A DNA stretch of 32,378 bases from NCBI GenBank assembly GCA_002382735.1, contig DFZN01000052.1, positions 1 through 32,378 of the forward strand, read 5' to 3'. The position numbers were made by a program, and so were the translations under genes. Origin of the DNA: a bacterium UBP11_UBA4055 (GTDB lineage: Bacteria > UBA4055). A model generated the notes under the pieces. That model searched no databases. It worked only from the letters and a program-made list of their open reading frames with translations, and was not told the origin of the DNA. Position 1 is the first letter of the stretch. Each line of letters begins with the position of its first letter. Below, in pieces: positions 17,415-25,594 of the stretch.

Positions 17415-18728
17415 CTAAAATTTAATTTCTCCGAATAAAGTAACGCCGTCTGCCCTGCCTATCTTAACCTGCACATAATCTCCGGGCTTGATAGTGCCGT
17501 TATTCTCGAATATTACCATCCTGTTCTGTTCTGTCCTACCCATCATTTCGCTCTTTCTTTTCTTACTGACAGTTTCGACGAGAATCTCTTTTGTTTTACC
17601 TTTATCACGGCTTATTTGTTCAAGTCCGACCGATCTGTTTAATTCAACGACCGCGTTATGCCTTTCATTTTTTACCTTTTTAGGCACATCATCCTTAAAA
17701 TGTTTTTTTGCATATGTCAGTTCTCTTTCGGAATATATAAACATGAAAGCGTTGTCGAATTTCGCTTTTTTCATAACATCGAGAGTCTGGAGAAAATCCT
17801 CATCTGTTTCTCCGGGAAAGCCGACGATTATATCTGTTGTCAGAGCCATTTCAGGTACGACATTTCTTATCTTTTCGATCTTTTTCAGATACTCCTCTAT
17901 TGTATAACCTCTGTTCATCCGTTTCAGAACCTCATTACTGCCTGACTGGAACGGAAGGTGAAGGTGGTTGCATATTTTTGGATTCTCAGCTATCATTTGA
18001 ATAAGTTCGTCCGAAATATCCTTGGGATGCGATGTCGCGAACCTGAGCCTTTTCAATCCTTCAACTTCAGAAACTTTATTGAGCAACTTTGCGAAAGATA
18101 CGCCCTCCCAGCTGTAAGAATTTACATTCTGACCGAGCAGAGTGACCTCGCTTATACCTTTACCGACCGCATGCTTAACTTCATTCAGAATCTGCTCTAC
18201 ACTTCTGCTCCTTTCCCTTCCCCTCACATACGGGACTACGCAGTACGAACAGAAATTGTTGCAGCCTCTCGTGATCGTTATGAAAGTTGAGAATTTATTC
18301 TCAGAAAAAGGCAGTATCTCATCGTAATTCTGACTGTGAGTGAGTTCAATATCCTCATGAAGCTTCTTATCTTTCAGAGATGCTTTTATCATTTCGGGAA
18401 GCTTGTCGTAACTGTCCGGACCGGCAAGAATATCAATAAAAGGAAGTTCCTTTTTCAGTCTGTCAGGCGAATGCTGCGGAATGCAGCCCAGAATCCCTGC
18501 AACCTTCATTTTCCCCTTCTTTTTGAGATGGGCGTACTGCTGAAATTTATGAATGACCCTTTCGACAGCCTTTTCTCTTATGGCGCAGGTGTTCAGAAAA
18601 ACTATCTCAGCCTCTCTCATGCTTCCCGCTTTTGAATATCCCGCTTGACTGAGAATGCTTGCAACAAGCTCAGAATCGTAAACATTCATCTGGCACCCGA
18701 AAGTCTCTATGAAAAATCTTAATTCCAA
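17415..18728 (-). CDS. miaB: tRNA-2-methylthio-N6-dimethylallyladenosine synthase
   Basis: MiaB is a radical SAM methylthiotransferase that converts i6A37 to ms2i6A37 in tRNAs. The N-terminal UPF0004 domain has its three cluster Cys in TFGCQMN, NTCAIREKA and GCIPQ (residues 12, 48, 82). The radical SAM CxxxCxxC is in TRGCNNFCSYC (156, 160, 163), and a TRAM domain occupies the last 65 or so residues. The open frame extends to a TTG at 18779. I place the start at TTG 18728 because GAGGA lies 6 nt upstream, because the resulting 437 residues match the family length, and because a promoter lies inside the longer version. MtaB and RimO are relatives, but the motif spacing fits MiaB. It is the first gene of the minus-strand operon. 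Confidence 0.9.
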   Translation of the reverse strand: MELRFFIETFGCQMNVYDSELVASILSQAGYSKAGSMREAEIVFLNTCAIREKAVERVIHKFQQYAHLKKKGKMKVAGILGCIPQHSPDRLKKELPFIDILAGPDSYDKLPEMIKASLKDKKLHEDIELTHSQNYDEILPFSENKFSTFITITRGCNNFCSYCVVPYVRGRERSRSVEQILNEVKHAVGKGISEVTLLGQNVNSYSWEGVSFAKLLNKVSEVEGLKRLRFATSHPKDISDELIQMIAENPKICNHLHLPFQSGSNEVLKRMNRGYTIEEYLKKIEKIRNVVPEMALTTDIIVGFPGETDEDFLQTLDVMKKAKFDNAFMFIYSERELTYAKKHFKDDVPKKVKNERHNAVVELNRSVGLEQISRDKGKTKEILVETVSKKRKSEMMGRTEQNRMVIFENNGTIKPGDYVQVKIGRADGVTLFGEIKF

Positions 18729-18757
18729 AACTGATCCTCGATATTCATTAGCTATGT

Positions 18758-18786
18758 AATATACTGCTGAACAAAACAAAATACAA
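18758..18786 (-). promoter_or_regulatory. promoter of the miaB operon
   Basis: On the minus strand TTGTAT (18786-18781) and TATATT (18763-18758) are 17 nt apart. The predicted start of transcription near 18751 leaves about 23 nt of leader containing the GAGGA site used by TTG 18728. It is divergent from the DUF4153 promoter, with 22 nt between the two -35 boxes. Confidence 0.45.
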
Positions 18787-18808
18787 AATTTATATTCAAT
18801 ATTTTTGT

Positions 18809-18836
18809 TTGAACCGCCGTTTTTTGTTAGTATAAT
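18809..18836 (+). promoter_or_regulatory. promoter of the DUF4153 gene
   Basis: TTGAAC (18809-18814) and a perfect TATAAT (18831-18836) are separated by 16 nt. It lies 30 nt upstream of ATG 18866, with AAGGAG at 18854-18859 as ribosome site. Confidence 0.65.
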
Positions 18837-18865
18837 ACTGATAAATACCTGCGAAGGAGTGTCCC

Positions 18866-20722
18866 ATGAATCTTTTCAAACGGCTGTCGGTAAAAGTGAT
18901 CACTGAAAATTTTGTAAAAACGGTAAAGCGGTTTCCCCTTCCCGTTCTGTTTTCTGCGCTCACTGCAGTTCTTATTATCATCGAGATCGAAAATTTCTCT
19001 TTTTTTGACAGATCGCACCTGATCGAAAAGAGTATCTTCATTTCGATACTGGGATTTTTTATGACGCTGGTCTCTGCTCTATACACTGAAAAGAGAACTT
19101 CTCAAACTAAAGGAAAGTACATTTTCAACCTGATCGCGGTTCTGCTGCTTGTTTACCTTTTCTTCACGCTGCCTGAAAAGTTCAGAGAGACCGACTACAT
19201 CATTTTCGCTAATTTTATTTCGGCATCGCTTTTCGCTCTGATGTTCGTTTATACTGAGAAGGAGAACGACAAATATTTCGGGATATACAATATCACACTG
19301 TTCATGAGAGCTTTTACGAGTTTTGTATTCGCGGTCATTCTTTTCCTCGGACTCGCTTCAGCCGTTTTTGCAGTACAGGAACTTTTGGTAGGCGATAATT
19401 TTCACCATGAGATCTACGGTGATATATGGGCTCTCGTCGCCGCGTTCTTCGCGCCTGTTTTCTTCCTTGGCGGCCTTCCTGTTAAAAATGAACCTGACAC
19501 TGAATCTTTTATCTTCCCCAAAGCGCTTAAGGTCCTGCTTCAGTTCATACTTATCCCTCTCGTATCACTTTACCTTCTGATCCTTTATTCCTATGCGGCG
19601 AAGATTATTTTTACCAGGGTCTGGCCGGAAGGCATCGTTTCATATTTGATAATCAGCTACTCTCTTGTCGGGATAGTCGCCATAATTCTGCTTTCCCCTC
19701 TCAAAGACGATGAGAATTTCGCGTGGACAAAAACTTTCTCGAAATATTTTTTCAGGGCTCTTCTCCCGCTTATCATCGTTCTGTTCATGGCTATATCCAA
19801 AAGGATCGGCCAGTACGGAGTAACAGAAAAAAGATATTTTATTCTAATTCTGGCATTCTGGCTTGCGGGGGCTGCGCTTTACATGGTTTTCGGCAGAAAG
19901 AAAAACCTCAAACTCCTGCCTGTGACTCTTTCAATAATTTCCGTACTTTCTCTATACGGGCCGTGGAGCTGTTTTTCGGTCTCTTTAAGAAGCCAGAGAG
20001 ATATTCTCAAAGATCTTCTGACGGTCAACGGGATACTTGTGGAGGGCAAAATTATTTCAACTGAAAATCAGATCCCTTTCGCCGACAGGAAAAGCATATC
20101 TTCAATAGTTTCATATTTCTACGACAATCACGGGATCGGTAAACTTGATTATCTTAACCCTTTATATGAAAAGCTCAAAGCGGAGACTGATGACGAGGTC
20201 AAGGAGAAATACCACTATTACAGGGACAAAAATGATCAGGTTCCTAGAAGAATGCTCGTACAGGAAGGGTTCGGTTTTGAATTCGTGAACGAATATCAGA
20301 CACAAAACAGCCTTGACTATATCAATGTCGCTCTAAAATATAATTATGACCCTGTTCTTGAAGACATTTCCGGTTACGACAGAATGATAGACTGTACCGA
20401 CAATACTTTAAAAAAGCCTGTATTCGATGAAAAATATTCTCTTTACATCAGGCATGACAGTAATAAAGTGGTCTTCTCAAAAGACAGTCTGTCGGAACTT
20501 TTCTCGATAGATTTAAAACCGCATACCGATGAGATCCTTAAAAAGATCACTAACCCTGTGGACGGAAATCAGCTCGGACCTGAAGAAATGACGGTAAGGG
20601 ACGAAAATGATTCTCTGAAATATATGATCGCGTTCAGGAATTTCAATCTGACAAGAAAGAATGAAAATGAAATATTCGGACTGAGTTCATCTCATTTCAG
20701 ACTGTATTATACCATCAAATAG
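18866..20722 (+). CDS. DUF4153 domain integral membrane protein
   Basis: The start is ATG 18866, with AAGGAG 6 nt upstream. The 618-residue protein has a basic N-terminus and roughly ten or more hydrophobic segments up to about residue 375. These include LFSALTAVLIIIEI, the stretch around LFLGLASAVFAVQELL and the one around VSLYLLILYSYAAKIIF. A soluble mixed alpha/beta C-terminal domain of about 240 residues follows. The layout and the ITLFMRAFTSFVF segment match the DUF4153 family, whose function is not established. It has its own strong promoter divergent from miaB and appears monocistronic. No catalytic residues are recognisable. Confidence 0.72.
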   Translation: MNLFKRLSVKVITENFVKTVKRFPLPVLFSALTAVLIIIEIENFSFFDRSHLIEKSIFISILGFFMTLVSALYTEKRTSQTKGKYIFNLIAVLLLVYLFFTLPEKFRETDYIIFANFISASLFALMFVYTEKENDKYFGIYNITLFMRAFTSFVFAVILFLGLASAVFAVQELLVGDNFHHEIYGDIWALVAAFFAPVFFLGGLPVKNEPDTESFIFPKALKVLLQFILIPLVSLYLLILYSYAAKIIFTRVWPEGIVSYLIISYSLVGIVAIILLSPLKDDENFAWTKTFSKYFFRALLPLIIVLFMAISKRIGQYGVTEKRYFILILAFWLAGAALYMVFGRKKNLKLLPVTLSIISVLSLYGPWSCFSVSLRSQRDILKDLLTVNGILVEGKIISTENQIPFADRKSISSIVSYFYDNHGIGKLDYLNPLYEKLKAETDDEVKEKYHYYRDKNDQVPRRMLVQEGFGFEFVNEYQTQNSLDYINVALKYNYDPVLEDISGYDRMIDCTDNTLKKPVFDEKYSLYIRHDSNKVVFSKDSLSELFSIDLKPHTDEILKKITNPVDGNQLGPEEMTVRDENDSLKYMIAFRNFNLTRKNENEIFGLSSSHFRLYYTIK

Positions 20723-20723
20723 A

Positions 20724-20810
20724 TTATTTGCTTCTGGCGACCCTGAAGCCGAGTAATGAAAGTTTATCGTTCGGATTATAGAGATTCCTGAACTCGTTCG
20801 TGCCGTATTT
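20724..20810 (-). pseudogene. C-terminal remnant of a SUMF1/formylglycine-generating-enzyme-like protein
   Basis: The reverse strand encodes 28 residues ending in LLGFRVARSK and a TAA stop. GFRVAR at the very C-terminus is the hallmark end of the SUMF1 (FGE-sulfatase) domain. A TGA lies immediately upstream in frame, and none of the upstream frames continues the domain, so only the tail remains. It lies 1 nt beyond the DUF4153 stop and points towards it. An intact SUMF1 domain needs about 200-250 residues, so this is a fossil. A second, N-terminal remnant of the same protein class lies at 26276-26617 on the same strand. Confidence 0.6.
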
Positions 20811-20862
20811 TCACAGCTGACGGATTTTCCAAATAAAATATGCAAATACTTTAATTTGCCGA

Positions 20863-20891
20863 TTGAAATTGAAGAGCTAATGTACTATATT
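20863..20891 (+). promoter_or_regulatory. promoter of the ruvX-GT8-epimerase-rluA unit
   Basis: TTGAAA (20863-20868) and TATATT (20886-20891) are separated by 17 nt, 23 nt upstream of the GTG start of ruvX. The ribosome site AAGGAAGG (20903-20910) follows. Confidence 0.6.
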
Positions 20892-20914
20892 CCATTAAAT
20901 TAAAAGGAAGGTTT

Positions 20915-21325
20915 GTGGGAAGATATCTTGCGATAGACTATGGTGATGTAAGGATCGGACTTGCGCTTTCGGATCCTTTCAAGATCATTTCATCAGCATT
21001 TAAAACGATAAAAAATGACGGTCTTGAAAATATTTTAGAGGCTCTGAAAGAAATAATTTCAAAAGAGGAAGTTGAGAGAATTATCCTCGGACATCCTCTC
21101 GGACTTGACGGTAATAAAACGAGAAAAACGCTTCAAGTGGAACAATTCGGGGAAAAGCTGAATGAACTGAAAGTGCCTGTTATACTCTATGACGAGAGTT
21201 TTTCTACCGTGAGGGCGCATCAGATTATTCACGACATGGGCAAAAAGACAGGGAACAACAAGGAAATGATAGATATGCTCGCCGCCCAGGTGATACTTGA
21301 AGACTATATGAGGTCGGTGCAATGA
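20915..21325 (+). CDS. ruvX: YqgF/RuvX family, putative pre-16S rRNA nuclease / Holliday junction resolvase-like protein
   Basis: The start is GTG 20915, with AAGGAAGG 4 nt upstream. The 136-residue protein is the usual size. It has the RNase H-fold opening YLAIDYGDVRIGLALSD with the first acidic catalytic residue (Asp8) and the ILGHPLGLDG motif. It also has YDESFST with conserved Asp/Glu, and a C-terminal DMLAAQVILEDY with the last conserved acidic residue. YqgF of Escherichia coli is linked to 16S rRNA 5'-end processing; relatives were described as alternative Holliday junction resolvases. It overlaps the next gene by 4 nt (ATGA), so translation is coupled. Confidence 0.92.
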   Translation: MGRYLAIDYGDVRIGLALSDPFKIISSAFKTIKNDGLENILEALKEIISKEEVERIILGHPLGLDGNKTRKTLQVEQFGEKLNELKVPVILYDESFSTVRAHQIIHDMGKKTGNNKEMIDMLAAQVILEDYMRSVQ

Positions 21326-22350
21326 AGGACTTTTTCTCTCAGTTCAAAGTTCCCGAAAATATGAAAAGGCCTGACGGGACATCGAGATTTGCCTTCGTTA
21401 CATTTTTGATGATGAACGATTCTTACCTCGCTTCTACTCTTCTTCTTGCGTACGGACTTAAGAAACAAAATTCACAGTCCGATGCGGTATGTATGGTGAC
21501 TGAAGAGATTGACGAAGAAACCATCGCTCCTTTAAAGCTGATCTACGATCATGTTGTCAGAGTGAAAAGGATATTTGTTCCTCACAAGGAACGAAAAGGA
21601 AGAGAGGACAGGCCGCTCTGGTTTACAAGGCTGAATTCGCTTTTACTGGGACCAGACGGGAATTACGGCCTGAACTATGAAAAAGTGTGCATTCTTGACG
21701 CCGATGTTTATCCGGTCAGGCATTTTGACGCGCTTTTTTCTGTCCCGACGCCGGCAGGAATGCTGAACGAGAAAAAATCGAACTGCCTTGAATGGGATGA
21801 GTACGGCAAATATATCTATCCCGATTCAATTGAAAAAGAAGGCAAATGGAACTGGCACGAACGCTACGAGCCGGCCGCGCCTCACGGAGCTTTGATACCT
21901 AAGGAGATGACGGACAGGCCCCTGCACGACCACTCGAACCTCGGTCTTAACGGATCGATCTATGTGTTCGACACTGACGCTAAAGAGCTTGAGAGCATAA
22001 TCGAAGATGTTGAAAGACCTGAGATAAAGGAGCTGGTCGGGGATAAGTTCAAGTGGCCGGACATGCAGTATTTCACGATCAGATGGTCGGGGAAATGGCA
22101 CAGCCTAGACATAAAGTTCTCTTCATTCAACGGTTATCCCGCCATAAAATATCTCTGCGGATGTCACTATTCCGGCTTCAAACCGTGGTATTTTAAGCAG
22201 AAGGGGCTGAAAAACTACATGGAACACGAGGATTTCATATTCTGGTATAAGAACTATCTTTCCATGCTTGAGGAATATGGCGGGCTGAACGGGTTCAAGA
22301 GACTTTCGAACATAAAGAAGAATATTTTAAAACTGGGGCTGAAATTATGA
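21322..22350 (+). CDS. GT8 (glycogenin-like) family glycosyltransferase
   Basis: The 342-residue protein opens with a short soluble lead followed by FVTFLMMNDSYLASTLLLAYGL, the first strand and helix of a GT-A fold. It has a DxD motif in CILDADVYPV (Asp126, Asp128), which binds the metal-nucleotide sugar, and a LNGSIYVFD motif (209-217) typical of glycogenin-like GT8 enzymes. There is no membrane segment. GT8 enzymes transfer a sugar from UDP- or related donors with retention of configuration. The donor and acceptor here are unknown. It overlaps ruvX and the epimerase gene by 4 nt each, so it is probably made together with the epimerase. No other polysaccharide genes are in the window. Confidence 0.75.
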   Translation: MKDFFSQFKVPENMKRPDGTSRFAFVTFLMMNDSYLASTLLLAYGLKKQNSQSDAVCMVTEEIDEETIAPLKLIYDHVVRVKRIFVPHKERKGREDRPLWFTRLNSLLLGPDGNYGLNYEKVCILDADVYPVRHFDALFSVPTPAGMLNEKKSNCLEWDEYGKYIYPDSIEKEGKWNWHERYEPAAPHGALIPKEMTDRPLHDHSNLGLNGSIYVFDTDAKELESIIEDVERPEIKELVGDKFKWPDMQYFTIRWSGKWHSLDIKFSSFNGYPAIKYLCGCHYSGFKPWYFKQKGLKNYMEHEDFIFWYKNYLSMLEEYGGLNGFKRLSNIKKNILKLGLKL

Positions 22351-23363
22351 CGAAGAAACCGAAAATATTCATCAGCGGGATAGCCGGATTTCTGGGAAGC
22401 CATCTTGCTGACGCCTTCATAGCGGAAGGTTACAAAGTGGTAGGCTGCGACAGTCTTATCGGGGGATATCTTGACAATGTGCCGTCTGAGGCGGAATTCT
22501 ATCAGTACGACCTCAATTATCACAACTCGATCGTCAAGATAACGAGAGACTGCGAGATCATATTCCACTGCGCGGCCACTGCGTACGAAGGCCTGAGCGT
22601 GTTCAGCCCTTACTTCGTGACCAAGAACATTGTGCAGTCATCAGTCTCGCTGATCACTGCCGCCATCGCCAACAGAGCGAAAAGATTCGTCTTCTGCTCG
22701 TCGATGGCGCGGTACGGCACTCAGGACAGGGTACCCTTCACCGAGGACATGATTCCCATGCCGCAGGATCCGTACGGGATAGGAAAATATACTTCAGAGC
22801 TTTTTTTAAAAAATCTCTGCGAGACTCACGGCATGGAGTGGGTGATCACCGTACCGCACAACATAATCGGGCCGCGCCAGAAATACGATGACCCGTACAG
22901 GAATGTGGCGAGCATCATGATCAACCTTATGCTCCAGAAACGCCAGCCGATAATCTACGGCGACGGTGAGCAGAAAAGGTGCTTTTCCTTCATACAGGAC
23001 GATATTGACATTCTCTACAGGCTGGCGTTCGAGAAGGATGCGGCCGGCGAGGTCATAAATATAGGCCCTGACGACGAGTTTGTAACCATAAACCAGCTCG
23101 CCGGTTGCATCGCCGAGATCCTGGGCTTCATGCTCGACCCCGTTTACGAGAAGTCGCGGCCGCAGGAGGTGCAGTTCGCGAACTGCTCGGCCGATAAGGC
23201 GCGGAGACTGTTCGGCTACAGCCCGAAGATAAGGCTCAGAGAAGGTCTGAGGTCAATGGTCGATCACATCAGGCAGAGAGGTACGAAACCGTTCAAATAT
23301 CACATTGATCTCGAGATCATAAACAAAAACACTCCGGACACATGGACGGAAAGAAAGTTCTGA
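22347..23363 (+). CDS. NAD-dependent epimerase/dehydratase (extended SDR)
   Basis: The 338-residue protein is an extended short-chain dehydrogenase. It has the Rossmann motif GIAGFLG (11-17), CDSLIGG after the second strand, Ser in FCSSMARYG, the catalytic Tyr143 and Lys147 in DPYGIGKYTSE, and the VPHNIIGPRQ and GEQKRCFSFIQD segments found in UDP-hexose epimerases and related enzymes. It probably epimerises a nucleotide sugar such as UDP-glucose or UDP-N-acetylglucosamine, possibly as donor for the adjacent GT8 enzyme. The specific substrate is uncertain. It starts within the GT8 stop (ATGA) and its own stop overlaps the next start (TGATG). The gene is GC-rich (about 58% in 23041-23160 by hand count) but I do not take this as proof of transfer. 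Confidence 0.82.
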   Translation: MTKKPKIFISGIAGFLGSHLADAFIAEGYKVVGCDSLIGGYLDNVPSEAEFYQYDLNYHNSIVKITRDCEIIFHCAATAYEGLSVFSPYFVTKNIVQSSVSLITAAIANRAKRFVFCSSMARYGTQDRVPFTEDMIPMPQDPYGIGKYTSELFLKNLCETHGMEWVITVPHNIIGPRQKYDDPYRNVASIMINLMLQKRQPIIYGDGEQKRCFSFIQDDIDILYRLAFEKDAAGEVINIGPDDEFVTINQLAGCIAEILGFMLDPVYEKSRPQEVQFANCSADKARRLFGYSPKIRLREGLRSMVDHIRQRGTKPFKYHIDLEIINKNTPDTWTERKF

Positions 23364-23998
23364 TGAATTCAGACCCCGAAGAAATACGGATCATTTACCG
23401 GACTGAAAAAGAAGCGGTCGTCTATAAGCCCGCCCGAATGGCCACACAGCTATCGGACGATATCAAAGGTTCATCTCTTGAGTCCATTCTCAAGAAGCAG
23501 TTCGGCAAAGAGGATATCTACTTTCCGCACAGACTCGACAGGATCACCCGTGGACTTCTGCTTGTCTGCTTTGACAAAGAAACGGTCGCATATTATAACG
23601 AACAGATGAAGCAAAAGAAATTCGAGAAACATTATCAGTGCCTCGTTGAGCCTTCGGTTCCGGAACCTGAACAGCTGACCGGCATCCATTCGAGGTTCAT
23701 CAAAACAAAATCGGGAAGGAGCAGGATAGTTCAAAGCGGAGGGAAACCTTCTTTTCTGGAGATCGTTTCGGCAGCGCCTTCGGAAGACGAAAATGGGCTC
23801 TACAAAGTTAAAATAAGGCTGATAACGGGCCGTACTCACCAGATCCGCTTGATGCTTTCCGACCTCGGCATCCCACTGTCGGGAGATCGATTGTATAACC
23901 CTGATTCGAAGTTCAAACAATTCTTTCTTGAGTCGGTCATGCTGAAATTCACTGACACGGACGGACTCGAAAGATGCTTTGGAGATCAAAATAAATGA
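23363..23998 (+). CDS. RluA-family RNA pseudouridine synthase
   Basis: RluA-family enzymes isomerise uridine to pseudouridine in 23S rRNA or tRNA. The catalytic Asp lies in FPHRLDRITRGLLL (Asp66 counted from ATG 23342, Asp59 from ATG 23363), and the family motif LITGRTHQIRLML follows. At about 211 residues it is short and lacks an N-terminal S4 domain, so it resembles the compact RluA/TruC-like members. The start is either ATG 23342, inside the epimerase gene, or ATG 23363, which overlaps the epimerase stop as TGATG. I prefer the latter as a usual coupled start with GGAAAG upstream. The exact RNA target is not determinable. Confidence 0.85.
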   Translation: MNSDPEEIRIIYRTEKEAVVYKPARMATQLSDDIKGSSLESILKKQFGKEDIYFPHRLDRITRGLLLVCFDKETVAYYNEQMKQKKFEKHYQCLVEPSVPEPEQLTGIHSRFIKTKSGRSRIVQSGGKPSFLEIVSAAPSEDENGLYKVKIRLITGRTHQIRLMLSDLGIPLSGDRLYNPDSKFKQFFLESVMLKFTDTDGLERCFGDQNK

Positions 23999-24032
23999 TA
24001 AATAATTTAAATGCTAAAACGGAGGTAAATTT

Positions 24033-25517
24033 ATGAAGAAAATCGCTTTATGCCTGATTACGGTCATGATCCTGATCACGGTCATTTCATGCGGCAAAAC
24101 TGAAGAAAAATATTCGATGCAGGCTTTTGAGGAAGGAATGAAGATCAATCAGCAGGATCCGGCCAAACTTTACGCGCTATGCCTCGATTTCTACAAGAAC
24201 TCTAAGGACATGGATATACTCAGGAACGCGACTTCCAACATGGCTCAGTTGGATAATGAAAAAACCATGTCGATCCTGAAGGAAAATGCCGATAAGAACC
24301 CGGACGACAAGGTCGCTCTGTACCTTTACGCAAGGATGCTTGAGGACAAAGCTGAAGTTGCTAAACTTTCGAGAAAGATAATTGAACTCAACCCTGAATG
24401 GGAATACGGATACAGGCTCTTAACCGTTAACTATATGCAGCATCTTTTTTCCCGGGAAGGCGGATCTGCGGAATTACTAAGATCAATGTTGCCAGATGAT
24501 GAGAAACATTTTGAAAAATTCAAGAACTTTACAACAACTGACGGCATTCAGTCGATAGTTTACTTCAGATATTTAATTTACAAAAACGATCCCGAAGCTG
24601 TGAACTTTGCCGTGAAAGCTGCAGAAAATAAGGAAGCATGGGCGAATGACGACATCCTTGCCGAAGTATTTACGATCTCCGGACAGTACGATAAAGCGCA
24701 GGAACATTTTTACTCTGGCATTAAGTCCCGTCAGGCTGAGATGAGTGAAAAGGATCTGAATACATATTCCGCTATAAGCGTGTTTTATAAGCTTCAGGAA
24801 TTGGAAAAATACGATGAGGCGCATGATTTTATAATGACAAAAGCCGAAGACCTTGAGGAAAAGGACAGGTATGCGTATTCAGGTATGTTGTACTGCAAAC
24901 AGAACGAGACTAAAAAAGCGATCTCGGCACTTCAGAAAGCGGCTGCGATGGGATTTGACGACTATTTTACATTCGAAAGAAATGAGGACATGGAGGAGAT
25001 CAAAAAAACAAAACAGTGGCCTGAGATCGAAAGGGTAACGAAGGCTAACTATGCCGCGAACTCGGGCAAGCGTAAAGAAGCGACCTTAGCTTCGAAATTC
25101 TCAAGACCCGCGCCCGCCTCAACATTTACTGATGCCGAAAAGAAGGAATTCACGCTTGAAAGCCTGAAAGGCGACATTTTAATCTTGGATTTCTGGGCGA
25201 CATGGTGCGGACCGTGCAAAATGGCTATGCCGGTTCTAAGCGAATTCGCCGGTAAAAAGATCGAAGGCGTCAGAATATTCTCCGTCAATGTCTGGGAGCA
25301 GGACCCTGAAGCGGCAAAAAAGTTCTTTGAAGAGCAGAAATATAACATGGAGCTCGCGTACGGCGAAAAGGACTCTCACGAAAAGTTCAGCTTTAACGGA
25401 ATACCCTACATCTGCGTGCTCGACAAAGACGGAAACATCAGATATCAGGAGAACGGTTACTCTCCGGAGCTTGGCGAAAAACTTGATTGGTGGATCGAGA
25501 ATCTTAAGGGAGAATAA
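24033..25517 (+). CDS. TPR-containing lipoprotein with C-terminal TlpA-like thioredoxin domain
   Basis: The start is ATG 24033, with GGAGG 7 nt upstream. A lipoprotein signal ends TVISC, with Cys20 as probable acylation site, so the protein is lipid-anchored in the envelope. Residues about 35-330 are helical repeats of TPR type. The C-terminal 130 residues form a thioredoxin fold with the redox centre FWATWCGPCK (Cys392 and Cys395) and the cis-Pro segment FNGIPYICVLD, followed by a final strand and helix. TlpA/ResA-type proteins reduce or isomerise disulfides in periplasmic client proteins, often in cytochrome c maturation; no ccm genes are here. The TPR part may select clients. It follows rluA by 34 nt with its own good ribosome site. 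Confidence 0.85.
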   Translation: MKKIALCLITVMILITVISCGKTEEKYSMQAFEEGMKINQQDPAKLYALCLDFYKNSKDMDILRNATSNMAQLDNEKTMSILKENADKNPDDKVALYLYARMLEDKAEVAKLSRKIIELNPEWEYGYRLLTVNYMQHLFSREGGSAELLRSMLPDDEKHFEKFKNFTTTDGIQSIVYFRYLIYKNDPEAVNFAVKAAENKEAWANDDILAEVFTISGQYDKAQEHFYSGIKSRQAEMSEKDLNTYSAISVFYKLQELEKYDEAHDFIMTKAEDLEEKDRYAYSGMLYCKQNETKKAISALQKAAAMGFDDYFTFERNEDMEEIKKTKQWPEIERVTKANYAANSGKRKEATLASKFSRPAPASTFTDAEKKEFTLESLKGDILILDFWATWCGPCKMAMPVLSEFAGKKIEGVRIFSVNVWEQDPEAAKKFFEEQKYNMELAYGEKDSHEKFSFNGIPYICVLDKDGNIRYQENGYSPELGEKLDWWIENLKGE

Positions 25518-25524
25518 ATATTTC

Positions 25525-25553
25525 TTGACAATTTAACACAAATCAGACATATT
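25525..25553 (+). promoter_or_regulatory. promoter of abiEi
   Basis: A perfect TTGACA (25525-25530) and CATATT (25548-25553) are 17 nt apart; TATTAT at 25550-25555 is an alternative -10 with a 19-nt gap. Transcription should begin near 25560, inside the inverted repeat at 25555-25578. Confidence 0.5.
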
Positions 25554-25554
25554 A

Positions 25555-25578
25555 TACCAAGTTATTAACTATTTGGTA
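25555..25578. promoter_or_regulatory. inverted-repeat operator candidate for AbiEi
   Basis: TACCAA (25555-25560) and TTGGTA (25573-25578) form 6-bp arms around an inner GTTA-T-TAAC palindrome, all at or just after the predicted transcription start. AbiEi-family antitoxins repress their own promoters by binding inverted repeats, so this is a plausible autoregulatory operator. The assignment is inference. Confidence 0.45.
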
Positions 25579-25594
25579 ATTATTGTACGGCATT

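Noticed and set aside
18729..18779. Longer miaB starting at TTG 18779
   Set aside because: The extension has no ribosome site, overlaps the predicted promoter and adds residues not typical of the family; TTG 18728 has GAGGA at good spacing.
22347..23363. High GC of the epimerase gene as a sign of horizontal transfer
   Set aside because: Similar GC rises occur in nadB (around 16261-16380), a core gene, so composition alone is not informative.
23471..23989. 172-codon open frame on the minus strand
   Set aside because: It is antisense to the RluA gene, whose catalytic motif is clear; no independent support.
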